Part shown: one piece after another, positions 8,492 through 17,160 of the stretch
Layout of the letters: the number at the start of each line of letters is the position of its first letter
Position numbering within the stretch: position 1 is the stretch's first letter
Translations under genes and position numbers: made by a program
Notes under the pieces: model-generated
Databases searched by the model: none
What the model saw: the letters and a program-made list of their open reading frames with translations, nothing else
Told to the model about the DNA's origin: nothing
DNA from: GCA-958296115 sp965222445
Lineage (GTDB): Bacteria > Chloroflexota > Dehalococcoidia > Lucifugimonadales > CAJWER01
Assembly: GCA_965222445.1 (NCBI GenBank)
Contig: CBDCTY010000002.1
Coordinates: 2,046,001-2,110,000 of the forward strand
DNA length: 64,000 bases
Reading direction: 5' to 3'

Positions 8492-8571
8492 ATCCCAAGT
8501 CTATAGCGATACAAAGTGCCAGGCAAGCAGATCGGCCTCCTCGCCTCCTCCTGCAGCCCCATGAATAAGGG

Positions 8572-9213
8572 CTAGACGCCGCGTTGGTAGACGCCCCGGT
8601 ACGACGGCGGCAGCAGGTCCGCTACCCGGCCCATCACCATGTCGGTGAGGGACTCCATGACGGCCGGGCCGGGCCTCCCCTCGATGACAGGGAGCGTGAA
8701 CGGCCTGCCGATGGTGACGGTCAGACGTCCGGTGGGGTTCAAGACGCGCAGCCACGTCCCGAGCCGCTCCGTGCCGGTTATCCCGACCGGCAGGATGGGA
8801 GCTTGGGTCGTCAGAGCGAGACGCACGACGCCCGGGCGGGCCCGTTTCATGCCGCCCCTGCTGCGCGTACCCTCGGGGAAGACGGCTATGACCTGGTCGT
8901 GCCGGAGCTGGTCTAGCGCCCAGCGGTGCGCCCTGACGTCGACGCCGGTCCGGTTCAGCGGGAATGCGCCGTACTCGCGCAGGAACCATCCCACGACGGG
9001 CGGGCCCTTGAAGATGCTGTCCTTGGCCAGGAAGCGGATCCGCCTGGGGATGCTGGGCGCCAGGAGCGGCGGGTCGAAGTTGCTCTGGTGGTTCGCGACC
9101 ACAATCAGGGGCCCGACCGACGGCACGTTTTCGCGCCCTGTGACCTGCCAGTCGGCAAAGGCCCGGAGCGTACCCTTCTGGAGGACGTTGCTGACGTCGT
9201 ATATGAGCTCCAT
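8572..9213 (-). CDS. plsC: 1-acyl-sn-glycerol-3-phosphate acyltransferase (PlsC family)
   Basis: This 213-residue enzyme carries the acyltransferase HX4D motif (His42-Asp47, NHQSNFD) and the glycerophosphate-binding FPEGTRSRGG motif near residues 113-122. It acylates lysophosphatidate in phospholipid synthesis at the membrane. Its ATG shares one base with the cmk stop codon (TGATG), so the two genes are translationally coupled. The cmk-plsC order is seen widely in bacteria. Confidence 0.9.
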   Translation of the reverse strand: MELIYDVSNVLQKGTLRAFADWQVTGRENVPSVGPLIVVANHQSNFDPPLLAPSIPRRIRFLAKDSIFKGPPVVGWFLREYGAFPLNRTGVDVRAHRWALDQLRHDQVIAVFPEGTRSRGGMKRARPGVVRLALTTQAPILPVGITGTERLGTWLRVLNPTGRLTVTIGRPFTLPVIEGRPGPAVMESLTDMVMGRVADLLPPSYRGVYQRGV

Positions 9214-9881
9214 CAGGCCAGTCCCACCAGGTCGACAATGCGCCGCGCGACCTCTTCCACTTCCATGCCGTCCGTAACCATTATGGCAGCATCCTCGGCA
9301 GGCCGGAGGGGCGAATCCTCGCGCCCGGAGTCTATGGCGTCGCGGCGCGAGAGGTCCTGGCGGATCCGGTCGAGGCTCCCCGCCTGCGCCTGGAGCTTTC
9401 TGCGCCTCGCGCGCTCCTCGATCGAGGCCGTCAGGAAGACCTTGACGGGCGCGTCTCCAAGTACGACCGTGCCGATGTCCCGGCCAGCCATCACCACGGG
9501 AGCCTCCTCTGCAACCGCTCTCTGCTGCGCGACCAGGACCCGCCGCACGCCGGGGACCCTGGAGACTGCCGACACGCTTCTCTCGATCTCGGGCGTGCGC
9601 AACTCACCGGTGACATCCTCGCCGTCCACCCAGAGCCTGTATGCGCCGTCAGGGCCCGCTTCGAGGCGCAGCGAGATACCGGCGGCCAGGCCTCCGAGCG
9701 CCTGCTCGTCCCCGATGTCCACGCCGAGCCGGATGGCGCTGCGCGTGACCGCGCGATACATGGCGCCGGTATCCAGAAAGCGCCAGCCCAGCCTCTCCGC
9801 CACCGCCCTGCCCACAGCCGTCTTCCCCGAAGCCACAGGCCCATCGATAGCCACCGACGATGACGCGCGTCGAGCCTTCAA
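9213..9881 (-). CDS. cmk: Cytidylate kinase
   Basis: This protein of about 222 residues phosphorylates CMP and dCMP with ATP. The P-loop GPVASGKT (14-21) and the family's DTGAMYRAVT and AGRDIGTVV motifs are clear. No ATG is suitably placed: an open frame extends to 10040 but overlaps the ParB-like gene by more than 100 bases in another frame. TTG 9881 gives the normal family length and lies 17 bases past the ParB-like stop; GTG 9854 is the other option. The unusual start may result from the insertion of the cassette directly upstream. Confidence 0.88.
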   Translation of the reverse strand: MKARRASSSVAIDGPVASGKTAVGRAVAERLGWRFLDTGAMYRAVTRSAIRLGVDIGDEQALGGLAAGISLRLEAGPDGAYRLWVDGEDVTGELRTPEIERSVSAVSRVPGVRRVLVAQQRAVAEEAPVVMAGRDIGTVVLGDAPVKVFLTASIEERARRRKLQAQAGSLDRIRQDLSRRDAIDSGREDSPLRPAEDAAIMVTDGMEVEEVARRIVDLVGLA

Positions 9882-9897
9882 CTCAGCACCGCTGGAA

Positions 9898-10911
9898 CTA
9901 GTCTTGGACTGGAGGTAGAACCTCAACTGGGATGGACTCGTGCGTGTACGAAGACATTCTTTCCGACAATGCAGCCGCTCTTTCCTGAATTCTTCGACTA
10001 GCATCGGCCAAGCGGGAAACATACTGCGGGTCGCCTTCAATGGTATGGACTAACCCTTCAATCACTACAGTTTCCCAAGCCCTTTCCCAAACCACACATG
10101 CTTCAAGGAAGTTGTCGACTTGCTCTTGGAGCGGTGGAGACTCTCCCTTCTTGTATGCGTTGCCAATAGCTCGTTTCCATCCACCGACGCGAGCGTGCTC
10201 AAAGGCTTGCGCCGGACTCGCATCAGGGTGTTCTATGAGATACGGCACCATTTGGGTGGACAGAAATCTGCCACTGATCTTGTTCACCACTACATACTCT
10301 GCCAATTGAACCTGTTGCTCGCTACCAACGCGGCCTACAGAATGAGCTATGGTGAAGTTAACCAAACCATCCTCGAACATAGAACGAACCCGTGGATGCA
10401 AGCGTAGCACTCTCACAAGTTGGGGCCATTCTGGGCCACCACCAAGTTGATCCCTGAAGGACGTCCATTCGTCTGGCTTTTCAAGAATGCCCAGATCAGA
10501 CAGAGATTTCCTTAGCGCATGCAACTTGGTTTCAGGGCTGAGTGATCGCGTCTGAAGTACCCTGCTGACCTTCTTGAACGTTAGGTCTTTGGGCGACGGT
10601 CTAGGTACAATCTTGGCCCTCAGGCTTGGCAATTTCACCAACTGAGCGGCACGCCATCTGCGCTCACCGTCATGTAAGTCAAAGAAACCAGTCCATGCAT
10701 TGTCACCAGTCAAGATTGGAAACACTGTAATCTCGTCCAATTGGCCTACTAGCTTGATATTGTTTCCCAAGTCGACGAGATCTGCTTCATCGAATTCTTT
10801 TCTGAGGTTCTCAGGATCTGGCTTTATAAGCTCGCAAGGAATCTCGGTAATCTTCCCATACCATTCTGCCATGGGGCCCGGCATCAAGGTCTTCAGTCCA
10901 TTGACAAGCAT
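9898..10911 (-). CDS. ParB-like nuclease-domain protein
   Basis: This 337-residue protein has a ParB/sulfiredoxin-like N-terminal domain: IPCELIKPDPENLRKEFDEADLVDLGNNIKLVGQLDEITVFP followed by LHDGERRWRAAQL, the DGERRWRAA box of ParB. The rest is helical and lacks an obvious CTP-switch helix-turn-helix of chromosomal ParB. No ParA is nearby, so a partition role is doubtful; relatives occur on phages, plasmids and in defence islands. ATG 10911 is chosen because AAGGAG precedes it by four bases. The gene is markedly less GC-rich than its flanks and forms a pair with the gene 16 bases upstream. Confidence 0.72.
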   Translation of the reverse strand: MLVNGLKTLMPGPMAEWYGKITEIPCELIKPDPENLRKEFDEADLVDLGNNIKLVGQLDEITVFPILTGDNAWTGFFDLHDGERRWRAAQLVKLPSLRAKIVPRPSPKDLTFKKVSRVLQTRSLSPETKLHALRKSLSDLGILEKPDEWTSFRDQLGGGPEWPQLVRVLRLHPRVRSMFEDGLVNFTIAHSVGRVGSEQQVQLAEYVVVNKISGRFLSTQMVPYLIEHPDASPAQAFEHARVGGWKRAIGNAYKKGESPPLQEQVDNFLEACVVWERAWETVVIEGLVHTIEGDPQYVSRLADASRRIQERAAALSERMSSYTHESIPVEVLPPVQD

Positions 10912-10927
10912 AGGTCTCCTTCCGCCC

Positions 10928-11677
10928 TTACAAACTAGCCAGTCTCTGCTGTGCTTGCTGTAATGCCGCTTGAGGAGCATTACTTGGCACGCCAGTCTGC
11001 AACATCACCCATCTCGTTAGCTGTTGACCTAGTTTAGCGTATGCCCTCGTCAACCTCCTCTCATGCTGTCGAACTATTTTGGCGTCCCTCTGAAATTGAA
11101 ACAGCATACTTCGAGTTGGTAGCTGGTCGATTACCTCTTGAATGTCCGCATAAGGAAGGCCGTGAAATCCCGATAGGATCTCTCCAAGACTACCGTCGTC
11201 AATCATTCTTGCATGAATACTCTGCAGAGCAGCCCAATTTTGACGAAGTATTGCCTGTCGTTGTTCTTCCACATTGTCAGCGGCTCGGACGCTCCTGGTA
11301 GTCGACTCACGAGTACTGAGGTCCTGACTCCTAAGCCTTCTCATCGATGCTAAGTCCCCAACTGGCAGAGGAACTGTCTGAGGCTCGTGAGTATTGGGGT
11401 TTATCCAAATATACCAAGTGGCTTTGTAGATGTAACGACCTCCAAATGGCATTGCGTTAAACGTGAAGTATCCAGGAGTTCGGCTGCGGAAGTAGTCTCT
11501 GCCAACCCGTTGGGCATTCCGGAATCGATTCTCAAAGTACTCCACCGGGCGACCACTACCAGGGGAATAGCCCAAGGCCACCTGCAGGATGTCATCCAAT
11601 GTCGCACCGAATCTCGTGTGGGCCAAATAGAGGCCAATCGTAAGGTTATCCCGTTGCGTCTGGATATCTGGTGGCAA
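10928..11677 (-). CDS. Unrecognised protein, partner of the ParB-like gene
   Basis: I do not recognise this protein of about 249 residues. It has an aromatic-rich middle (GGRYIYKATWYIWINPNTHEPQT) and a helical, Gln/Arg-rich C-terminus (QRQAILRQNWAALQ ... QAALQQAQQRLASL) likely to form a coiled coil. No signal peptide or metal motif is seen. The open frame reaches 11764, but TTG 11677 has GGAGGAG seven bases upstream and avoids overlapping the divergent LLM promoter. It is clearly lower in GC than flanking genes and is followed after 16 bases by the ParB-like gene, so the pair looks like a transferred two-gene cassette. Confidence 0.6.
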   Translation of the reverse strand: MPPDIQTQRDNLTIGLYLAHTRFGATLDDILQVALGYSPGSGRPVEYFENRFRNAQRVGRDYFRSRTPGYFTFNAMPFGGRYIYKATWYIWINPNTHEPQTVPLPVGDLASMRRLRSQDLSTRESTTRSVRAADNVEEQRQAILRQNWAALQSIHARMIDDGSLGEILSGFHGLPYADIQEVIDQLPTRSMLFQFQRDAKIVRQHERRLTRAYAKLGQQLTRWVMLQTGVPSNAPQAALQQAQQRLASL

Positions 11678-11727
11678 TGCAAATCTCCTCCACCTTTGAA
11701 TAGGAACCACTATATCATATGATTGGG

Positions 11728-11755
11728 TTGACAGGCCGAAGCGTGCGCCTACAAT
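11728..11755 (+). promoter_or_regulatory. Sigma-70-type promoter for the LLM gene
   Basis: TTGACA (11728-11733) and TACAAT (11750-11755) are separated by 16 bases, a near-consensus arrangement. Transcription would start near 11762, about 29 bases before ATG 11791. The site lies in the divergent gap with the ParB-like cassette. Confidence 0.65.
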
Positions 11756-11790
11756 TGGGGGCATCCACCTGCGCGGGTGAGGTGTTGCCC

Positions 11791-12949
11791 ATGACTACCA
11801 GGTTCGGTCACCTCTACGCGGGCTACGTCGACCTCGACGACATCGGACTCGACGGGACGCCCGTGAACGACCGTCGGCTGCCCGACGAGCACCTGGCAAC
11901 GGTGTTCGACAAGGCGGCGTCGATAGCCCGGACGATGGACGAGGGCGGCTACGACGTCTTCTGGCTGGCGGAGCACCACTTCCAGCGCGAAGGGTACGAG
12001 TGCATCCCGAACATACTGATGCTGGCCCTGCACCTCGCCCACCTGACCGAGCGAATCAAGTTTGGCTGCGGCTTCAACATCACACCAATGTGGCACCCGC
12101 TGAGGCTGGCGGAGGACTTCGCAACGGTCGACATACTGACCGGCGGGCGGGTGCTGTTCGGGATCGGGCGGGGCTATCACACGCGCGAGGTGGAGGTGTT
12201 CGGCGCGCCGATGACGGACGGCGATGCCAACCGCGCCCTGTTCGAGGAGCAGGTGGAGATCATCTTCAAGGCGTTTCACGAGCCCGCATTCTCCCACCAC
12301 GGCGAGCACTACGACATCCCGCCCAGGGTGCCCTACCGGGGCTACGAGCTCGAGGACGTGACGCTGGTGCCGAGGCCCCAGAACCTGCCGGTGGAGTGCT
12401 GGCAGCCGATCGTCAGCGGCACCCCACGGGGGCTGGACCAGATGGCGAAGCACGGGATCATGGGCGTAATCGGCGGCGGCGCTGCCCAGGGCGGCGCGAG
12501 CGACGCGCTCGTCCACGCGTGGCGCGACACCCTAGCCAGGGTGGGTCGTGAAGTGGAGCTCGGCGCGGACCTGGCGATCAGCTTCTCGACCCACATCGCG
12601 GACACGGAGGAGAAGGCCATCGAGGAGGCTACCCCCTTCTTCGAGGAGCACCTGAAGATGTTCGCGCCGCTCGGATTCGTGCGCAATGTCACCGACGAGC
12701 AGATCGCCGCCCTGGCCGAGCCTGCCACGGCACGGGGCGCGGGCCTGCCGACGCTGGCGGGACGCTGTCGCGGCCGGCTCCTGGCTGTGCGGCCCGCCCG
12801 AGCTGGTCGCCGAGCGCCTCATGGAGGTGCAGGAGCGCTACCCGGGGCTGGAGATGGTGAACGTGGGGCCTGTCGTCAGCACGCCGGAGAGCGTGGTGGT
12901 CGAGCAGCTGGCATGGTTCGCAGCCGATGTGATGCCCGCGTTCCGGTGA
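11791..12949 (+). pseudogene. LLM-class flavin-dependent oxidoreductase, frameshifted near the C-terminus
   Basis: The product is a luciferase-like monooxygenase (bacterial-luciferase fold; FMNH2 or F420 dependent). The N-terminal part reads GYDVFWLAEHHFQREGYE and IKFGCGFNITPMWHPLRLAEDFATVDILTGGRVLFGIGRGYHTREVEVFG in one frame. The frame then breaks at a GGG run (12759-12761): one extra G sends it into a nonsense extension to 13017. The next frame restores a normal ending (AAGSWLCGPPELVAERL ... ADVMPAFR) that stops at 12949. Removing one G gives a protein of about 386 residues. It is either a recent pseudogene or a sequencing error. ATG 11791 has GAGGTG upstream. Confidence 0.82.
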
Positions 12950-12971
12950 TGGGTCCACATACTGGTGTCCT

Positions 12972-13688
12972 TCAACCCGCTGGTCGAAAGCAACGGGAAC
13001 CGTACCTTGAGAAATAATACTGTACGGAGCGTTCCGCGATGTCCGCCATGATTTCCACCATCTCACTGACGGACCATTTCATATCTCGGAAGTAAAAGCT
13101 ACCGCGATTGAACTTGCCGCCTTCTTCATTGTGGAGATAAGTAGTGTTCAACTCGCCGAACATAGCCATTGTGGTTACGCGATCCAAAATGGACGAATCC
13201 TCTTCAAAGTCGCAGCCGTACCCGAAACAAACGAAGGGGAATATGCTCTCATGCATTAGCGCGGCACGAAGGCCGATCAGGTTCTTGCCAAGCCGTTCAA
13301 TTGCGTTCCCTCTTGCTTGCCTTGGAAGACCTTCACGTACCCGCAGATCATTCGTTCCCTGATTCTTCACCTCGGCGATGAGGATTGGATAGATTGGTCT
13401 ATCGCCGAAGTCTGCCTCAATATAGAGGATGCCCCCATCTGGCCGAATGAAACTGTTGTCAAAATGGTGGTGAAAGTCCACGTCGGGGTAGCTCTGCCTG
13501 AGCTCCGCGACGATGTCCTTTAAGTACCACTGCTTTTGGTGGCCAATAGATATTTCCCCGGCAAACTCGTCCTTCAGATACTCTGCAACTTGCAGCAATG
13601 CCTTGATCATGTCCGTCTCTTGCTGCTTTGAAGTGGCATTTATGACCGTGCCTGCACGCTGCTCGCGTAGCTGATCTTTTCTCGCCAT
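12972..13688 (-). CDS. EcoRI-family type II restriction endonuclease
   Basis: This 238-residue protein shows the EcoRI signature blocks in order. FIRPDGGILYIEADFGD carries Asp84, and AEVKNQG carries Glu106 and Lys108 (PD-ExK catalytic triad, EcoRI D91/E111/K113). Then come RQARGNAIERLGKNL, where EcoRI's GNAIER makes base contacts, and ALMHESIFPFVCFGYGCDFEEDSSILDRV. It should cut a short palindrome; conservation of GNAIER hints at a GAATTC-like site, but this is inference. It lies six bases after the methyltransferase gene and is less GC-rich than it. EcoRI is 277 residues, so this form is somewhat shorter. Confidence 0.88.
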   Translation of the reverse strand: MARKDQLREQRAGTVINATSKQQETDMIKALLQVAEYLKDEFAGEISIGHQKQWYLKDIVAELRQSYPDVDFHHHFDNSFIRPDGGILYIEADFGDRPIYPILIAEVKNQGTNDLRVREGLPRQARGNAIERLGKNLIGLRAALMHESIFPFVCFGYGCDFEEDSSILDRVTTMAMFGELNTTYLHNEEGGKFNRGSFYFRDMKWSVSEMVEIMADIAERSVQYYFSRYGSRCFRPAG

Positions 13689-13694
13689 TGGACA

Positions 13695-14867
13695 CTAACT
13701 CCGCTCAACTAGGAAGAGTTGTTCCAACACGTGTATCGGGCGGTTGTCGAAGTTACGGCTGCCCCGGAACGCGTTGTACCTCGTCTCCAGCACGTCGACC
13801 GACCCCATGCCGTTCAGCATCGGCAGCATCTCCTCCGTCGAGATGAAGCCCTCGTTGTTGAACGATATGAGCAGAAAGGGCGCGTCCACCGTTTCCAGGA
13901 GCTCCCTCAGCAAGGGAAGCGACTTTGCCTTCACGTTGTATCCGGAGCGTTGCCAGTTGGCCGGTATCCCGGACACGCGGCTGATGTCTCTTGGACGATC
14001 ATAGCGCACGAGCAGATCGAGCATGAAGTAGTTCGACCCGTACGGGTGCTGGTTGTACGGAGGATCGACGTACACGAGATCGAGACCCTTCAGCCGCCGC
14101 GCTGCGGCGTTGGCGTCCTCCCGCAGCACGCTGTACTCGCACTCGAAGTTGCTCAGCACCGGCACGTCCAGCCTGATCTCGCCCTTTATTCGGAAGAGGG
14201 CGTCGGAGCCGCTGCCCCCGAACTGGCCTACCCCCGTGTCGCGGTTCTTGTAGAAGCCCTTGAAGACGCCCGCCGTGTTGGCGTGGACCGACGCCCGGCT
14301 GAGCAGAGGGCCGAGGAGCATGTCCCGCATATCGGCAGGCAGTGTGTCGATCAGGCGCCGGTAGTTGTCCAGGCGTCGCGCATTCCTCTTCGTGTAGAAC
14401 ACGCGGTCCGCCCTGGTAATGTGCAACTCGTCCCTCGGCGAATAGGACTCCTCGATGAAGCCTCGCGGCAGCGGCTCTGTGTCGACCCTGACATTCAAGT
14501 CGGCAGCGACCCGCGCGAGGTCGGCAAGGTCCACGGTGCTCCGGTTGCGCAGGTAACACCGCCCTGTCACGGCGGCGTACCGCTCTAGGTCGTTGCTTAT
14601 GAGCAGAGATGAGTGGGCCTTGAAGAACCGGGACACGACGCCCGATCCGCTGAAGGCGTCGAATACCCGGAGTCGATCCCTGCCGAGGCGCCGCTTGACC
14701 TGTTCGACCGCGCCGCCGATCTGTCCGAGAAGGGCGCGCTTGTTCCCTATGTAGGTGATAAGCTGCCGGGACAGGTACTCCGGGTCCTCGGCACTGGCAT
14801 GGTCCGCCCACAGGGCCATCTGGCGGCCCTTCCCTGCGGTGGGTGCCCTTTGGCCCAGCTGAGTCAT
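13695..14867 (-). CDS. Adenine-specific DNA methyltransferase (D12/Dam class) of the EcoRI-like system
   Basis: This protein of up to 390 residues methylates adenine N6 with S-adenosylmethionine. Motif order is that of the alpha class: YIGNKRALL (39-47, motif X), FDAFSGSG (69-76, motif I, SAM binding) and VDPPYNQHPYGSNYF with DPPY at 268-271 (motif IV, catalytic). It is upstream of the EcoRI-like endonuclease on the same strand, as expected for a protective methylase. M.EcoRI itself belongs to a different arrangement, so the pairing is a swap worth noting. ATG 14867 is used; ATG 14819, with AAGGG upstream, is possible. Confidence 0.88.
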   Translation of the reverse strand: MTQLGQRAPTAGKGRQMALWADHASAEDPEYLSRQLITYIGNKRALLGQIGGAVEQVKRRLGRDRLRVFDAFSGSGVVSRFFKAHSSLLISNDLERYAAVTGRCYLRNRSTVDLADLARVAADLNVRVDTEPLPRGFIEESYSPRDELHITRADRVFYTKRNARRLDNYRRLIDTLPADMRDMLLGPLLSRASVHANTAGVFKGFYKNRDTGVGQFGGSGSDALFRIKGEIRLDVPVLSNFECEYSVLREDANAAARRLKGLDLVYVDPPYNQHPYGSNYFMLDLLVRYDRPRDISRVSGIPANWQRSGYNVKAKSLPLLRELLETVDAPFLLISFNNEGFISTEEMLPMLNGMGSVDVLETRYNAFRGSRNFDNRPIHVLEQLFLVERS

Positions 14868-14913
14868 GGCTGCTTCCCACCACAGATACGCATATGCTGT
14901 AAGACCCGCAGGA

Positions 14914-15669
14914 TCAAGCGAACGCCGCGTCGTCGGTGTCCTGGGGCACGAACCCCAGTACCTCGCGGGCGCGCTCCAGGTCCCTGTAGCCGTAGCGGTT
15001 GTTGGAGGTCGCGTATACGATCTCGTACTCCAGGCTGTCGGGGGCGTCGATGGCCCGTCGCAGGATGTCCGCGACGTCCCTGTGGCTCAGGTACGTGGCG
15101 CTCGGCTTGGCGGTATTCGGGTGGTCCCTGTCCCCCACCGAGCCGATGCGGATGCAGACTACCGACAGGCCGAACGCGTCCGAGTACCAGCGTCCGACGG
15201 CCTCTCCCCAGACCTTGGAAGCGCCGTAGAGACCGCGCGGGCGGATCATTTGATTGGTGACCATCGGCCACCCGTCGGTCAGCTCGTCGTGGCGGCCGTC
15301 GCGGATGGCGTCGTAGGGCGGGTAGTCCTCCCACGACTTTATGGTCGCGCCGGACGACGCGAACACAACTCGTCGCACACCGGCGAGCCGGGCCGCCTCG
15401 TAGACGTTGCGGACACCGACGATGTTCGCGGCAACCAGGGAGTCGAGCGGCTCGTCGCCGAGGTGGGCTGCCAGGTGGACGACGGCGTCCCGGCCCTCGA
15501 AGGCGGGGGCGATGGCGTCCAGGTCAGAGATGTCGGCCTGGAAGCACTCCACGCCGTCGACGGGTCTCCGGTTGAGGGCCGCCAGCTCGTAGCCGCCGCG
15601 CTCCTCCAGGTGCGTCCTGAGCAGCCCTCCGATCAGCCCGCTCATGCCGGTTATCAGCACTCTCTTCAT
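14914..15669 (-). CDS. NAD-dependent epimerase/dehydratase (extended SDR)
   Basis: This 251-residue protein begins with the Rossmann motif GMSGLIGG and has the NAD-binding DAVVHLAAHLGD segment and the catalytic YGASK pair. It most resembles uronate dehydrogenase or nucleotide-sugar epimerase relatives (RIGSVGDRDHPNTAK). The substrate is not determined. A good GGGAGGT site precedes ATG 15669. It is not obviously linked to the neighbouring restriction system. Confidence 0.85.
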   Translation of the reverse strand: MKRVLITGMSGLIGGLLRTHLEERGGYELAALNRRPVDGVECFQADISDLDAIAPAFEGRDAVVHLAAHLGDEPLDSLVAANIVGVRNVYEAARLAGVRRVVFASSGATIKSWEDYPPYDAIRDGRHDELTDGWPMVTNQMIRPRGLYGASKVWGEAVGRWYSDAFGLSVVCIRIGSVGDRDHPNTAKPSATYLSHRDVADILRRAIDAPDSLEYEIVYATSNNRYGYRDLERAREVLGFVPQDTDDAAFA

Positions 15670-15696
15670 CTGACGACCTCCCGCTGCGTCGGAGCG

Positions 15697-15713
15697 ATAC
15701 CAATTCGTTCTGA
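15697..15713 (+). repeat. Solo left end of MITE family B
   Basis: ATACCAATTCGTTCTGA matches the left terminus of family B at most positions, but the rest of the element is absent. It lies just upstream of the SDR gene start. Confidence 0.45.
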
Positions 15714-15743
15714 CTACGCCGCCAATTCAGTCGTGGGCCGCAG

Positions 15744-15956
15744 CTACCTCATGCGAGGGGAGTGTCCAGCCCCGCTGGCTATCGGCTCGTTCAGGTACAC
15801 GTCTCCGTTGCGTATCTTGATGTTGAATCCGCAGCTCGGGTTGCTGCACACCCACGCCTTGTAGTGTACAGGCGCTCCCTGTCCCCCGAAATCTGACAGC
15901 GGCAGCAGGTTCCCAGAATCACATTTGCGGCACCCAGGCCAGCTATCGTTCCCCAT
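15744..15956 (-). CDS. Small zinc-ribbon-like protein
   Basis: This 70-residue protein has paired cysteines CRKC (residues 9-12) and CSNPSC (37-42), the spacing of a zinc ribbon. An aromatic NIKIRNGDVYLNE strand follows. Function is unknown; it could bind nucleic acid or protein. ATG 15956 has a strong GGAGGT site five bases upstream, which supports real translation despite its size. Confidence 0.65.
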   Translation of the reverse strand: MGNDSWPGCRKCDSGNLLPLSDFGGQGAPVHYKAWVCSNPSCGFNIKIRNGDVYLNEPIASGAGHSPRMR

Positions 15957-16015
15957 CTAACACCTCCGTTCCACCTCACTTGCAACCTGCGTGAAAGACG
16001 GCGCGCAGTATACCA

Positions 16016-16600
16016 CTATCTGCGACCCTCCGCTAACCGCGCCGTCGCAAGCCGCACGTACCTCGCGCCCCCGCGCCCCAGGATGCTCTCCACGAGCGAA
16101 ACCGACCCGACCGGGATGCTCACTCCAGACACGGTTCCCGTCGATTCGAGAGCATCCATGGACTCGCGTCTCGCCCGGGCGGACATACCCCGGCCGAGGC
16201 GGGCAAGGGTCAGGTGAGGATGAAACGGCCTCGTCTCGGTCGGGAAACCCAGCGCGCCCAGGGCCGCGTCGACATCGGCCTGAAGCCGCATGAGCGGACC
16301 GACGTCGCCCTCGATGCCCACCCAGAGCATCAGCGGCCTGCGAGTATTCGGAAATGCGCCGAAGTCGCCGGTCGAAATGTCGAACGGGCGATGACCGGCA
16401 ACGGGGTCCGAGACCGCCCGCGCGACCTCGTCGAGCCGGGACTCGGGGACGTCGCCCAGAAACTTCAGCGTGAGATGCACACCCTCCTGTCGAACGGGAC
16501 GCAGTCCTTCGATGCGGGCTTCCCGGAGGCTCCGTGCCGCTTCTCCAAGGGCTCGCTCGACACCCTCCGGCAGGTCGACCGCTACGAAGACCCTCGCCAT
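16016..16600 (-). CDS. thpR: RNA 2',3'-cyclic phosphodiesterase (ThpR/LigT family)
   Basis: This protein of about 194 residues has the two HxTL motifs of the 2H phosphoesterase superfamily: HLTLKFLG in the N-terminal half and HLTLARLG in the C-terminal half. It hydrolyses 2',3'-cyclic RNA ends. The family normally starts M(A/R)xFVAxDLP, which matches ATG 16600 (MARVFVAVDLPEGV). A GTG at 16651 in the same frame gives a 17-residue extension unlike the family. Confidence 0.85.
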   Translation of the reverse strand: MARVFVAVDLPEGVERALGEAARSLREARIEGLRPVRQEGVHLTLKFLGDVPESRLDEVARAVSDPVAGHRPFDISTGDFGAFPNTRRPLMLWVGIEGDVGPLMRLQADVDAALGALGFPTETRPFHPHLTLARLGRGMSARARRESMDALESTGTVSGVSIPVGSVSLVESILGRGGARYVRLATARLAEGRR

Positions 16601-16704
16601 ACGCACCGATGGGACTCTATCCTGCGGCGGCTGCCTTATCTTCCCTGACACCGAAAGCCAATCCCCTCCGATAGATGGTATTCCCTACAGACGCAGGTTA
16701 TCCA

Positions 16705-16740
16705 GACCGTCATTCCCGCGCAGGCGGGAATCCATCCCCT
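16705..16740. repeat. REP-type hairpin
   Basis: TTCCCGC and GCGGGAA arms around GCAG, with the shared flanks CCGTCA and CCATCCCC that recur across the window. It lies between convergent/divergent genes and encodes nothing. Confidence 0.65.
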
Positions 16741-16898
16741 CATAACAAAGCTTGGATACGGGGCTAGAGCATCAGAGGCCGATGACACCTTACGACTCCA
16801 ATCACCTGCCCGTGTTGAGAAGGAGCGTCAGATTTGCCGATGCCGCGAAGCGATGCAATAATTGATTGTAGCGATTGTGCGGTCACAGAAGAAGGCGC

Positions 16899-17156
16899 AT
16901 GGCTGACGACATCATCGGGATGGACGACATGATGGCGATATACGAGGTCACCGACCTGTTCGGGATCGACCGCGAGTCTATCAGCGTTCCCCTGGACAAG
17001 GAGGGCGCGGGCGAAGCGTCCATGCAGCCGGACGGCACTCTCGAGATCAGGGCGCCCTCGGAGTCGTCGACCCGCGACTGGCTCCCAACGCTCAGGGACA
17101 TCCTGGAGGGGCTCGGGTACGACACGACATCTGGGGACGACGAGTGGGAGTCCTGA
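16899..17156 (+). CDS. Small acidic protein of unknown function
   Basis: This 85-residue acidic protein (MADDIIGMDDMMAIYEVTDLFG ... DILEGLGYDTTSGDDEWES) is not recognised. AAGAAGG lies close upstream of ATG 16899. It ends four bases before the FIST gene begins, so it probably heads the 16.9-20.7 kb operon. It has no signal peptide or membrane segment. Confidence 0.6.
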   Translation: MADDIIGMDDMMAIYEVTDLFGIDRESISVPLDKEGAGEASMQPDGTLEIRAPSESSTRDWLPTLRDILEGLGYDTTSGDDEWES

Positions 17157-17160
17157 AGGC

